Assembly: GCA_016791445.1 (NCBI GenBank) | Contig: JAEUMP010000010.1 | Coordinates: 1-64,000, forward strand | Reading direction: 5' to 3' | DNA length: 64,000 bases | Origin: Hyphomonadaceae bacterium | GTDB taxonomy: Bacteria; Pseudomonadota; Alphaproteobacteria; Caulobacterales; Aquidulcibacteraceae | Part shown: positions 14,143-22,622 of the stretch, piece by piece | Layout of the letters: every line of letters begins with the position of its first letter | Position numbering within the stretch: the stretch's first letter is position 1 | Made by a program: the position numbers and the translations under genes | Notes under the pieces: model-generated | Databases searched by the model: none | What the model was told of the DNA's origin: nothing | The model's input: the letters and a program-made list of their open reading frames with translations, nothing else

Positions 14143-15945
14143 TCAGTCGCGCTTCCAGCGGGGCGCTTCCGGCACCGGCGCGTTGCCGAGGATCATGTTG
14201 CGCGCCGCGCTGTCATAGATGCCGCCGCAGATTTCGATGTCGAGACGTTCGGCGTCGCGGCTGCGGACCTCGCTCTTGATGCGTTCCGCCTCTTCCGGCG
14301 TGTCGCCGAGTGTGATCAGCGCGCGTTCCCCGAGCAGCAAGGCGGATTCGAACGTGTCACGGATCTGGTATTCGACGCCCGCCTTGATGAGATCGGCGGC
14401 GTGTTCGCGATCCATCGCCCGCGCCAGCACCGGCACCTGCGGAAATTCGTGCCGGACCAGTTCGGCGATGGCGTGGGAGGCCTTTTCGTCGTCGATGGCG
14501 ATGATGATCGCCTTGGCGTGCTCGGCGCCGGCGGCGTGCAGCACGTCGAGACGCGAACCGTCGCCGTAGTACACCTTGAATCCGAAGTCCGAGGAATCGC
14601 GGATGAGGGTCGTGTTCGTCTCGATGATCGACAGCGCATGACCGCGCGCGAGCAGCGGCTGGCTCGCAATCTGTCCGAAGCGGCCGAAGCCGATCAGGAG
14701 GACGCTGCCCGCGAGGCTTGAGGCTTCCTCCACGCCATCCATGGAATCCACGCTCTTCGGCGACAGCCTGTCGTGCGCGATGATCATCAGCGGCGTGAGA
14801 ACCATCGAGACGATGATGATGGCGGTGAGGATCGCGTTTGCGTCGCCGTCGATGATGCCGACGCCCGCGGCGGCGGCGTACAGCACGAAGGCGAACTCGC
14901 CGCCCTGCGCCATGAGGACCGCACGTTCGAGCGACTCCGCGTGGTTGGCCTTCAGCAGGCGCGCCACGCCGTAGATGACGATGGCCTTGAGCGTCATGTA
15001 GGCGGCCACGCAGATCGCGATGAGACGCCAGTTCGCGGCGATGACGCCGAGATCTAGCGCCATGCCGACGCCGAGAAAGAACAGCCCCAGCAGCAGGCCG
15101 CGGAACGGTTCGATGTCGGCTTCCAGCTGGTGACGGAAGGTCGATTCCGACAAGAGGACGCCCGCGAGGAACGCGCCCATCGCCATCGAGAGTCCGCCCA
15201 GTTGCATGACGAGCGCGGCGCCCAGCACGACGAGCAGCGCCGCTGCGGTCATGACCTCGCGCGCCTGCGCCTGCGCGAGAATCCGGAACATCGGGTTGAG
15301 CAGGTAGCGTCCCGCGAGCACGACGCCCGTGATGGCCGCAAGGCCGATGGCGATGCCGGTCAGCCGGTCCTGCATCGATACGTCGCCGCCGCCCGGCGCC
15401 AGGAACGCCACCAGCGCGAGCAGCGGCACGATCGCCAGATCCTCGAAGAGGAGTACGGAGACGATGCGTCGGCCCTTCGGCGCCTGCATCGCGCCGCGCT
15501 CCTGCAGCATCTGCATCACGATGGCGGTGGAGGTGAGCACAAAGCCCGTGCCTGCGACAAAGGACTGCGCGACCGGAAAACCGAGCGCGAGACCCACGCA
15601 CGTCAGCGCCGCAATGGCAGCGCCCACCTGCAGCAGGCCCAGTCCAAAAATCTCGCTGCGCATCGACCAAAGTCGCGACGGCTGCATTTCGAGACCGATG
15701 ATGAAGAGGAAGAGGACGACCCCCAGCTCCGCCACATGGATGATGCTCATGGCGTCCGTGAAGACGCCGAGGCCGAACGGCCCGATGACGAGACCCGCCG
15801 CGAGGTAACCGAGCACCGAGCCGAGGCGCAGCCGCTTGAACAGCGGCGCCGCGATCACCGCCGCGCCGAGCAGGGTGACCACGGGAACGAGGTCGAAGCC
15901 ATGCGCGGCGGCGTGATGGGCGGCTTCAGCGGCTTCGGCGGCCAT
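14143..15945 (-). CDS. CPA2 monovalent cation:proton antiporter (KefB/KefC-like)
   Basis: 600 residues. The N-terminal two-thirds has about 12 hydrophobic segments including GSVLGYLAAGLVIGPFGLG, LFLFIIGLEM, LTSTAIVMQ, LLFEDLAIVPLLALVAF and GVLLSESTFRHQ, standard for Kef-type K+/H+ exchange. A cytosolic TrkA-N domain starts near 415 (LLIGFGRFGQIASQPLL), with Asp-rich nucleotide-binding turns (IAIDDEKASHAIAEL). AGGAAT lies 7 bases before ATG 15945. The N-terminus has a His/Ala-rich run (AAEAAHHAAAHG). It may protect against electrophiles or acidify the cytoplasm; glutathione gating cannot be judged from sequence alone. Confidence 0.92.
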   Translation of the reverse strand: MAAEAAEAAHHAAAHGFDLVPVVTLLGAAVIAAPLFKRLRLGSVLGYLAAGLVIGPFGLGVFTDAMSIIHVAELGVVLFLFIIGLEMQPSRLWSMRSEIFGLGLLQVGAAIAALTCVGLALGFPVAQSFVAGTGFVLTSTAIVMQMLQERGAMQAPKGRRIVSVLLFEDLAIVPLLALVAFLAPGGGDVSMQDRLTGIAIGLAAITGVVLAGRYLLNPMFRILAQAQAREVMTAAALLVVLGAALVMQLGGLSMAMGAFLAGVLLSESTFRHQLEADIEPFRGLLLGLFFLGVGMALDLGVIAANWRLIAICVAAYMTLKAIVIYGVARLLKANHAESLERAVLMAQGGEFAFVLYAAAAGVGIIDGDANAILTAIIIVSMVLTPLMIIAHDRLSPKSVDSMDGVEEASSLAGSVLLIGFGRFGQIASQPLLARGHALSIIETNTTLIRDSSDFGFKVYYGDGSRLDVLHAAGAEHAKAIIIAIDDEKASHAIAELVRHEFPQVPVLARAMDREHAADLIKAGVEYQIRDTFESALLLGERALITLGDTPEEAERIKSEVRSRDAERLDIEICGGIYDSAARNMILGNAPVPEAPRWKRD

Positions 15946-16028
15946 GGGCGATTCCTGATGTGGGTGAGTTGGCGTGATCCTAGCAGGCGCCCGCCCATTG
16001 CCTAGGCGGGCGCACGGCGCAGGCGCGT

Positions 16029-16595
16029 TCAGCGCCGAAGCGCCTCCGTCAACGCCCACACGCCGAGCGCCAGAAACACCAGCGCCGCGCCGATGCGCAC
16101 ATATTTCAGCGGCACGATTTGCGTCACGCGTTCGCCGAGGAAGACGGCCGGCACATTCGCCAGCATCATGCCGAGCGTCGTGCCGGCGGTGACGAAGGCG
16201 ATATCCTTGAAGCGCGCGGCGAGCGCGGTGGTGGCGATCTGCGTCTTGTCGCCGATCTCCACGAGGAAGAAGGCGATGGCCGTGGCGAGAAACACGCCGC
16301 CGGCGCCGGCGGCGGCGGGCGCATCTTCTTCCTTGTCCGGGATCAGCACCCAGCCGGCCATGACGATGAAGCCGATGGCGACCGCGATGCGGAAAGCCTG
16401 CCCGTCGAGCAATCCGGCGACGAGATAGCCTGCGGTCGCGGCGAGGCCGTGATTGGCGAGTGTCGCCGCGAGAATGCCGGCGATGATCGGCCAGGGCTTG
16501 CGGTAGCGCGCGGCGAGCACGATCGCGAGGAGCTGCGTCTTGTCGCCGATTTCGGCGATCGCGACGAGCAGGGCGGAGAGGGTGAAGGCTTCCAC
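16029..16595 (-). CDS. GDT1/TMEM165 family manganese exporter
   Basis: 188 residues, six predicted membrane segments as two related halves, each with the UPF0016 signature E-x-G-D-K-T (AEIGDKTQLL near 14 and VEIGDKTQIA near 115). Family members move Mn2+ (or Ca2+) in exchange for protons. Start is GTG 16595 with TGGAAG 6-8 bases upstream. A manganese-type riboswitch lies directly upstream on the same strand, which strongly supports Mn2+ export under Mn2+ control. The loop between halves is Ala/Asp-rich. Confidence 0.93.
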   Translation of the reverse strand: MEAFTLSALLVAIAEIGDKTQLLAIVLAARYRKPWPIIAGILAATLANHGLAATAGYLVAGLLDGQAFRIAVAIGFIVMAGWVLIPDKEEDAPAAAGAGGVFLATAIAFFLVEIGDKTQIATTALAARFKDIAFVTAGTTLGMMLANVPAVFLGERVTQIVPLKYVRIGAALVFLALGVWALTEALRR

Positions 16596-16609
16596 GGGAT
16601 GACTTCCAG

Positions 16610-16643
16610 GCCGGCGGACACGACGGAACCGGACGCCGCCGGC
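16610..16643 (-). promoter_or_regulatory. Hairpin between riboswitch aptamer and ribosome site
   Basis: On the minus strand GCCGGCGG (16643-16636) pairs perfectly with CCGCCGGC (16617-16610), 18-base loop. It ends 2-3 bases before the TGGAAG ribosome site of the exporter. It is a likely part of the expression platform, acting on translation rather than termination since no T-run follows. Inference from position. Confidence 0.5.
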
Positions 16644-16660
16644 ATCGCCGACGTCCTGTT

Positions 16661-16772
16661 CCGTGGTCTCGCCAATCCGGGACGGGTCCCGGCGCGTGCG
16701 CCATGGCTCCGAAGAGCCAAGTATGTTGACGCGCGCCCCTCATGAGCTGCGAGGGCGGCTACTCCCCAAGGA
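16661..16772 (-). promoter_or_regulatory. yybP-ykoY manganese riboswitch
   Basis: Read on the minus strand, the conserved parts are in order: CTTGGGGAGTAGCC (around 16770-16757), GTCAACATAC (16730-16721) and GGCGAGACCACGG (16673-16661). The outer stem CCTTGG/CCACGG closes it with one mismatch. GGGGAGUAG, GUCAACAUAC and GAGACCA are the hallmark sequences of this class, which binds Mn2+ and turns on Mn exporters. It sits about 65 bases upstream of a GDT1-type exporter, a usual partner. Confidence 0.93.
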
Positions 16773-17008
16773 GAGCGGGGGTGGTAGGCGGGGACTGGCG
16801 CCTGGTCAACATCGCGTGACGGCAATCGCGGCGAAACGCGGGCTTCATCCTTTGGCCCTAGACAGAGCCCGGCGCGGGGGTCGTGGGTGGTCGCGCCGAT
16901 GTGACACTGTGCGTGTCGTGCGCCTCCTTGCACGCCGCAGCGACACCCGCTGTAACGCTGGTCCGTGGCCGGGACGCTCGGACAGGCGAAGGAATGCGGG
17001 GCGCAGTC

Positions 17009-18475
17009 ATGACCGAACGGATCGTTGTCGTCGGCGCGGGCGTTGCGGGCCTGTGCGCCGCCATGTCGCTCGCCCGCGAGGGGCGGCGCGTGACCGTGCT
17101 TGATCGCGATCCGCCGCCGCCCGATCTCGATCCTGACGCGGCGTTCCACGACTGGTCGCGGCGCGGCGTGACGCAGCTGCGCCACAGTCACGTTTTCATC
17201 GGTCGTCTCGTGGCCACGCTGCGCGACCGCCATCCCGCGCTCTGGGAAAAACTGCTCGAGGCGGGCGCGCGGGAAGTGACGTTCGGCGACGCGCTGCCCT
17301 ATGCCCTGCGCGACGACTACAGCTACGCCCCCGGCGACGAGGCGCTGTCCTTCCTGTTCAGCCGTCGGTCGACGCTCGAACTGATCATGCGCCGCCATGC
17401 GGCGTCGCTGCCGGGCGTGGAGTTCATCACCGAGGTCTTCGTCAACGGCATCGAGACGGAAACGACAGATGGCGTCGTCGCCGTCACCGGCGTGCGCGGC
17501 GTGAAGGACGGGGAGAAGATTGTCTGGTTCGCCGACAGTTTCGTCGACGCCACCGGCCGCACGACGCAAGGCGCCGACTGGCTGCGCGCCGCGGGCGCCG
17601 AGATCGCCGAAGAGGAATCGCCCGCGGGCATTCTCTATTTCACCCGCCACTATCGCCTGCGCGATGGGTACGGCGAGCCGGATCGCGGGATCGCGCAGGG
17701 TGCGGGCGATCTGGGCTATCTGAAGTACGGCGTGTTCGCCGCCGACAACCGCCATTTCTCCATCACGCTCGCGTGCCCGGAGATCGAGACGGAAATGCGC
17801 GTCGCGCTGCCTTCGGGTGAGGTGTTCGATCGCGTTTGCGCGATGCTGCCGGGCGTGGCGCGCTGGACGGATCCTGTGCGCGCCGAACCGGTGAGCAAGG
17901 TCTTCGCCATGGGCGCGCTGAAAAACGTGTGGCGCAGCTTCGTCAGGGACGGGCAGCCTGTCACCACAAACTGGTACGCCATCGGCGACGCGGCCATCCG
18001 CACGAATCCGCTCTACGGTCGCGGCTGCACCACGGGCGCCGTGCAGGCGTTTCTCCTGGGCGAGATCTTCGACGAAACGCGCGACCCTGCGGCGCGGCTG
18101 CGCGCGCTCGATGCACGCACGCGGACGGAGATCCGGCCCTTCTTCGACGCCATGGTGCGCCAGGACAAGGCCGCCATCCGTCGCGCGGAGCGCGAGCGCT
18201 CCGGCGAGGATGTAAGGCCCAGCCTGCGCGGACGCATCACCAAGAGCTTTCTCGACGACGCCATCGGCCCCGCTTCGCGTGGCGACGTCCATGTGCTGCG
18301 CGCGCTGATGAAGCCTTTCCACATGCACGAAGCGCCTACGGCGTGGATGCAGCGCGCGGACGTGATGGCGCGCGTGTTCGTCATGTGGATGCGCGCGAAA
18401 AGCCAGAAAGCGAATTTCTACCTGCCGCCGCTCGGCCCGCAGCGCGCGGAGATGCTGAAGACGCTGGGGATTTGA
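17009..18475 (+). CDS. FAD-dependent monooxygenase-like protein
   Basis: 488 residues. It starts with an FAD-binding Rossmann motif (IVVVGAGVAGLCAAMSLARE), then a conserved LRHSHVFIGRL segment, VDATGRTT and a second FAD region WYAIGDAAIRTNPLYGRGC (about 325-345). These match the PHBH/squalene-epoxidase-like group that includes flavin halogenases and epoxidases, but I see no Trp-halogenase WxWxIP motif. The helical C-terminus (about 380-488) has no known signature. ATG 17009 is chosen as nearest the first strand; ATG 16994 is an alternative. Substrate unknown. It is divergent from the manganese exporter. Confidence 0.78.
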   Translation: MTERIVVVGAGVAGLCAAMSLAREGRRVTVLDRDPPPPDLDPDAAFHDWSRRGVTQLRHSHVFIGRLVATLRDRHPALWEKLLEAGAREVTFGDALPYALRDDYSYAPGDEALSFLFSRRSTLELIMRRHAASLPGVEFITEVFVNGIETETTDGVVAVTGVRGVKDGEKIVWFADSFVDATGRTTQGADWLRAAGAEIAEEESPAGILYFTRHYRLRDGYGEPDRGIAQGAGDLGYLKYGVFAADNRHFSITLACPEIETEMRVALPSGEVFDRVCAMLPGVARWTDPVRAEPVSKVFAMGALKNVWRSFVRDGQPVTTNWYAIGDAAIRTNPLYGRGCTTGAVQAFLLGEIFDETRDPAARLRALDARTRTEIRPFFDAMVRQDKAAIRRAERERSGEDVRPSLRGRITKSFLDDAIGPASRGDVHVLRALMKPFHMHEAPTAWMQRADVMARVFVMWMRAKSQKANFYLPPLGPQRAEMLKTLGI

Positions 18476-18520
18476 AGCTCTGTTCCTTTTCCTCCCGGGG
18501 GAAGAATGCATGCAGCGCTT

Positions 18521-19129
18521 CTAGAACGGCCACCACCAGCGGTTCAGCTGGTCTTCGCAGCGGCTGAGCTGGGACTGGTAGGCGCTGGCGAAGCCCTGCA
18601 CGCGGTTCGCCGCCGCGATGACGCCGGATTTGCCGCGATAGCTCCCGCGACGATAGCCGCCGAGGCCTTCGTGGTAGGCCAGATAGTGCCCGCGCGCATC
18701 GCTGAACGGCACGCCGAGTTCGCGCCGCACGCGCCCCGTATACCAGGAAACGAAATCGGCCGCGTCGCGGAATTCGTCCCGGTCAACGCCGCGATCGCCG
18801 GCAGCGCGGGCGTATTCTTCCCAGGAGCCTTCGAGCGCTTGCGCATAGCCGTGCGCGCTCGAGGCGCGTCGTCCCGGAAAGAAGAACAGGAACTTGCCGC
18901 GCGGCGGGCGTGCATTGTGGTCGAAGCCGCTTTCCTGGCGGATGATGGCGAGCTGCAGCGCCGGCGGCGCGCCCCAGCGGCGTTCCGCCCGCTTCACGGC
19001 CTTCCACCACGCCTCGTGCTGCCGGAAAATCGCGCACGCGTCGCCCGGCTCGTCGGGTTTCGCCGTCGATACGCAGCCGCCGAGCGCAAGCAGGGCGAGC
19101 AGGAGACCGCGGCGATCGACGCCGGTCAT
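18521..19129 (-). CDS. Lytic transglycosylase-like lipoprotein
   Basis: 202 residues. Lipoprotein signal MTGVDRRGLLLALLALGGC with lipid site Cys19. The body is an SLT-type lysozyme-like domain: IIRQESGFDHNA carries the presumed catalytic Glu66, followed by AHGYAQALEGSWEEY and YLAYHEGLGGYRRGSY. Such enzymes cleave peptidoglycan strands, producing anhydro-muramyl ends. The C-terminus has Cys and a Trp-rich end. Its ATG overlaps the stop of the ATPase gene (TGATG at 19131-19127), indicating translational coupling. It converges with the monooxygenase-like gene. Confidence 0.85.
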   Translation of the reverse strand: MTGVDRRGLLLALLALGGCVSTAKPDEPGDACAIFRQHEAWWKAVKRAERRWGAPPALQLAIIRQESGFDHNARPPRGKFLFFFPGRRASSAHGYAQALEGSWEEYARAAGDRGVDRDEFRDAADFVSWYTGRVRRELGVPFSDARGHYLAYHEGLGGYRRGSYRGKSGVIAAANRVQGFASAYQSQLSRCEDQLNRWWWPF

Positions 19130-20718
19130 CACCGGCGCTTCTTCATGTTGCCGAAGATGCCGCGCACGAGTTCGCGACCGATGGTGGACAGCACATTGCC
19201 GCCGACGCGTTCGGCCGTGCGGCTCGCGGCGCTGCGGGTGCGGCGCGCGGGCGCGCGGCCACGGTTTTTCTCGCGCTCGCGTGCGAGCGCATCTTCGGCC
19301 TTCTGCCAGGCCCTTTCGGCGGCATCGAGTTCCTTCTGCCGCGCGGCGTCGAGCTTGGCCTGCTCCTTGGCCTTCGTCGCGGCGGCCTTTTCTTCCTGCG
19401 TCTTCTTCGCCTCGGCCTCCGCCGCAGCGGCGCTCTCGGCGGCGCGGCCCGAGAGGATCTCGTAGGCGCTCTCGCGATCGACGGCGTCCTTGTATTTCAG
19501 CGCCATGTCGCTCGCGACGAGGATTTTCGCGCGTTCATCGGAGGTGCAGGGCCCCACGCGCGAGAAGGGCGGGCGGATAATTGTGCGCTGCACTGGCGTC
19601 GGCGCGCCCTTGTCGTCGAGTGTCGAGACGAGCGCCTCGCCCACGCCGAGTTCCTGGATTTCCTTCTGCACGTCGACACCGGGATTGGCGCGGAAGGACT
19701 GTGCGGCGGCGCGCACGGCCTTCTGGTCCTGGGGCGTGTAGGCGCGCAGCGCGTGCTGCACGCGGTTGCCGAGTTGCGCGAGCACCGCGTCGGGAATGTC
19801 AGTTGGTGATTGCGTGATGAAATAGATGCCGACGCCCTTGGAGCGGATGAGGCGCGCCACCTGCTCGATGCGATCCAGCAGCGCTTTCGGCGCGTCCTTG
19901 AAGAGAAGATGCGCCTCGTCGAAGAAGAACACCATCTTCGGCTTGTCGAGGTCGCCCGCTTCGGGAAGCTCCTCCCAGAGCTCGCTCATAAGCCAGAGCA
20001 GGAAGGTCGCGTAGAGGCGCGGCGACTGGATGAGCTTGTCGGCCATCAAGAGGTTCACGACGCCCTTGCCGTCCGCGGTGGTGCGGATCATGTCGGCAAG
20101 CTCGAGCGCCGGTTCGCCGAAGAAATTGTCGGCGCCGTCGGTTTCGATCTGCAAGAGCTTGCGTTGCATCGCCGCGATCGTCTGCGGCGAAACGAGGCCG
20201 TACTTCTTGCCGATCTCGTCGGTGTTCTCGGCGATGTGGTTGAAGACGGCGCGCAGGTCCTTCAGGTCGAGCAGCAGGAGGCCGCGTTCGTCGGCGATGC
20301 GGAAGGCGATGGTCAGCGCGCCGTCCTGCGCTTCGGTGAGGTCGAGAATGCGCGACAGCAGCAGCGGCCCCATCTCGCTGATCGTCGTGCGCACCGGGTG
20401 GCCGTCACGCCCGTAGATGTCCCAGAAGACCACAGGCGCGGCGATGGCCGAATAGTTCTCCACGCCCACTTCCGCGGCGCGCTTCACCCAGCGCTCGTGC
20501 ATGTCGGACGGCTGCGCGATGCCGGAGAGGTCGCCTTTCACGTCCGCCGCGAAGACCGCGACGCCCGCGTGGGAGAAGGCCTCCGCCATCATCTGCAGGG
20601 TGACGGTCTTGCCGGTGCCGGTTGCGCCCGCGATCAGGCCGTGACGATTGGCGCGCTTCAGGGTGAGTTCGACAGGGCCATCCGCACTCTTGCCGATGAG
20701 AAAGGTCTTGTCCGCCAT
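19129..20718 (-). CDS. HerA-like ATPase, DUF853 family
   Basis: 529 residues. Walker A GATGTGKT at 31-38, Walker B MVFFFDEAHLLF at 262-273 and an ITQSPTDIPDAVL segment place it in the DUF853 branch of HerA/FtsK-type ATPases, often annotated as putative helicases. Residues about 415-480 form an Ala/Glu/Lys-rich coiled coil, then a basic tail (RGRAPARRTR). Start ATG 20718 has GGAG 7 bases upstream. It is coupled to the following lytic transglycosylase gene. Role unproven: DNA processing or cell-envelope work are both possible. Confidence 0.9.
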   Translation of the reverse strand: MADKTFLIGKSADGPVELTLKRANRHGLIAGATGTGKTVTLQMMAEAFSHAGVAVFAADVKGDLSGIAQPSDMHERWVKRAAEVGVENYSAIAAPVVFWDIYGRDGHPVRTTISEMGPLLLSRILDLTEAQDGALTIAFRIADERGLLLLDLKDLRAVFNHIAENTDEIGKKYGLVSPQTIAAMQRKLLQIETDGADNFFGEPALELADMIRTTADGKGVVNLLMADKLIQSPRLYATFLLWLMSELWEELPEAGDLDKPKMVFFFDEAHLLFKDAPKALLDRIEQVARLIRSKGVGIYFITQSPTDIPDAVLAQLGNRVQHALRAYTPQDQKAVRAAAQSFRANPGVDVQKEIQELGVGEALVSTLDDKGAPTPVQRTIIRPPFSRVGPCTSDERAKILVASDMALKYKDAVDRESAYEILSGRAAESAAAAEAEAKKTQEEKAAATKAKEQAKLDAARQKELDAAERAWQKAEDALAREREKNRGRAPARRTRSAASRTAERVGGNVLSTIGRELVRGIFGNMKKRR

Positions 20719-20840
20719 GGGGTGCTCCAAATCAGTCGCGCCCGCTTAGCATGATCCGCGCGCGCGGAGCCAACTCCCCCCGGCGCCCGCCGCCGGCGAA
20801 CGCCATCGCCTCCGAGCGCGATCCGGTGCATGACGCCGCC

Positions 20841-21908
20841 ATGGACCAAAGCGCAAAAGCCGCCCTCTGGATCGTCGCCACCGGCGTGATCGCGGCGGGG
20901 CTCTATTTCTTTCGGGATTCGCTGACGCAGTTCGCGCTGGCGATGATTCTGTGGTTCGCCATCAGCGGCCTTGCGCGCTGGCTGGATGATTTGTCGACGC
21001 GGATTCCCCGCTGGGTGGCGATGCCTGTGGCGTTCGCGCTGGTGCTGACGCTGGTGGCGGGGATCGGCGTGGTGGTGACGCGCAACGTCGCCGAGATCGC
21101 CGGCGGCATCGCCGGGCAGGGCGCCCGGCTGAACGATCTGGTGGCCGACATCTATCGCAGCTTCGGCATCGCAGGGCCGCCGCCGACGGTGGATGCGATG
21201 ATCGCGGACGCCGACCCGGCGGAACTTCTGCGCGTGATCGGCGCAGCGCTACAGGGCATCCTCGCCGACACGGTATTCATCCTCATCTATCTCGGCTTCA
21301 TATTCGCCGCTGCGGCGCAATTCCCCGCCAAGCTCGACATCATCTTCCGCCGCCGCGCGCAGCGCGACCGCGCGCGCATGGTGCTCACCGAGATCCGGAC
21401 GTCGATGGAGAAGTATCTTCTCTCGCAGACAATCATGAGCCTGCTCATCACCGGCCTCACGCTCGTGACGCTGCTGGTCATCGGACTGCCGAACGCGCTG
21501 TTCTGGGCGTTCCTCATCTTTTTCCTCAACTACATCCCGACCATCGGCTCGCTCATGGCGGTGGTCCTCGCGACGCTTGCAGCGGTGGTGGCGTTCCCGA
21601 CGCCGGGGCCGGTGATCGCCGTCGCGGCGGGCGTGGGGCTTTGGCAGTTCGTGATCGGAAACTTCATCCAGCCAAGGTTTACGGGCGATTCACTCAATCT
21701 TTCGGCGGTGGTCGTGCTTCTCGCGCTCGCGCTGTGGGGGTCGCTCTGGGGGATCGCCGGCGCGTTCCTGGCGGCGCCCATGACGGTGATGTTGATGGTC
21801 GTTCTCGCGCAGATCGACGACGCGCGCTGGATCGCAGTGCTGCTTTCCGCAGACGGCAAGCCGAAGATATTCCAGCGCCGGATTCCGGACGTTTCCGTCA
21901 GCGACTGA
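20841..21908 (+). CDS. AI-2E family transporter-like membrane protein
   Basis: 355 residues with seven to eight hydrophobic segments in the pattern of the PerM/AI-2E exporter family: an N-terminal pair, the variable periplasmic helix region (about 90-140), then TVFILIYLGFIFAAA, a cytosolic basic segment, SLLITGLTLVTLLVIGLP, FLNYIPTIGSLMAVVLATL and GNFIQPRFTGDSLNLSAVVV. The IQPR-x6-LNLS motif is diagnostic. Actual substrate in this family is often unknown. ATG 20841 is preferred over 20829. Divergent from the HerA-like gene. Confidence 0.87.
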   Translation: MDQSAKAALWIVATGVIAAGLYFFRDSLTQFALAMILWFAISGLARWLDDLSTRIPRWVAMPVAFALVLTLVAGIGVVVTRNVAEIAGGIAGQGARLNDLVADIYRSFGIAGPPPTVDAMIADADPAELLRVIGAALQGILADTVFILIYLGFIFAAAAQFPAKLDIIFRRRAQRDRARMVLTEIRTSMEKYLLSQTIMSLLITGLTLVTLLVIGLPNALFWAFLIFFLNYIPTIGSLMAVVLATLAAVVAFPTPGPVIAVAAGVGLWQFVIGNFIQPRFTGDSLNLSAVVVLLALALWGSLWGIAGAFLAAPMTVMLMVVLAQIDDARWIAVLLSADGKPKIFQRRIPDVSVSD

Positions 21909-22622
21909 CAGTGAGAAAAATGCGCTGCCCAAAATGGGCGGAAGGCCGCATTCACAATGAATTTGTCGCGCCATTTTCAATGCGCAGGCGAGCATGGACG
22001 AAGTTTACTGTCTCGACATGCGCAGTGGCCTTGCGCGCGCATGGGGAGGGGGGTAACACCGATTCAGCCAAGCTGAGTTGTGGGGGGCTTGAGGGCGTTT
22101 CGCGCCGCTACCATCCGCACCGCTGCATGGTCAGGTCATCGCGAGATGTCCGACTGAAATTGGCGTATGTGTGGGGCGGCCTTGGCCGAAGCGCATGCGC
22201 CTCCGAAAACAGGCCTCCGCGTGCGTCCCCCACCCAGCCTGCGAGCGAGGCCTGCCAGGCGCCCGTCAGCACTATGTCCCCGCTGGCGGGCGCCGCCTTA
22301 TCTGGCCCCTGAAATCGCCTCTGACATCGCGAGACCCGTCGGCGCCGCGCATCGGCTGTGCGTTGCGGAGGGTCGGATGACGCCGCCGCGAGTTCAAGCC
22401 GCCGACGCCGGAATGCGGCGAAAATGTGCATCATGCGCGCGCGAGCGCGGAGACCCGCCGTTTCGCAGGCGCAAAATCTCTCGCGTGCATCGCTCTTATG
22501 CGCACGACAGACCCCCATTCCCGCGTCGCAGCGGTTGCGCCTTTCGCCTTTGAGGCTAGGTTCCGCGCCAATCCTTCCGTTGCGAGTCCCCCATGCCGGG
22601 CGGACCCAGGAGCCATATCCAG
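21909..22622. other. 714-base region without a convincing gene
   Basis: No open frame here has a good start, ribosome site and coherent protein. Base composition is a little less GC-rich in its first 150 bases. It contains a 5-base hairpin (GCCCA/TGGGC) shortly after the transporter stop and, at 22206-22294, two stacked hairpins that would end in TTTT on the minus strand. The last 200 bases are the likely promoter and leader of the glutamate dehydrogenase gene. Confidence 0.6.
22206..22294 (-). other. Possible structured small RNA with terminator, minus strand
   Basis: On the minus strand, 13-base arms at 22294-22282 and 22270-22258 pair with one G-T wobble around an 11-base loop. Next, CAGGCCTC (22254-22247) pairs with GAGGCCTG (22217-22210), followed immediately by TTTT (22209-22206). 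That resembles the 3' end of an independently terminated RNA. The 5' end and promoter cannot be placed and no known RNA family is recognised. Confidence 0.35.

Noticed and set aside
22125-22150. Sequence resembling the SRP RNA core (GGTCAGGTC)
   Set aside because: The conserved GGAA tetraloop and its asymmetric loop do not follow, so it is not ffs.
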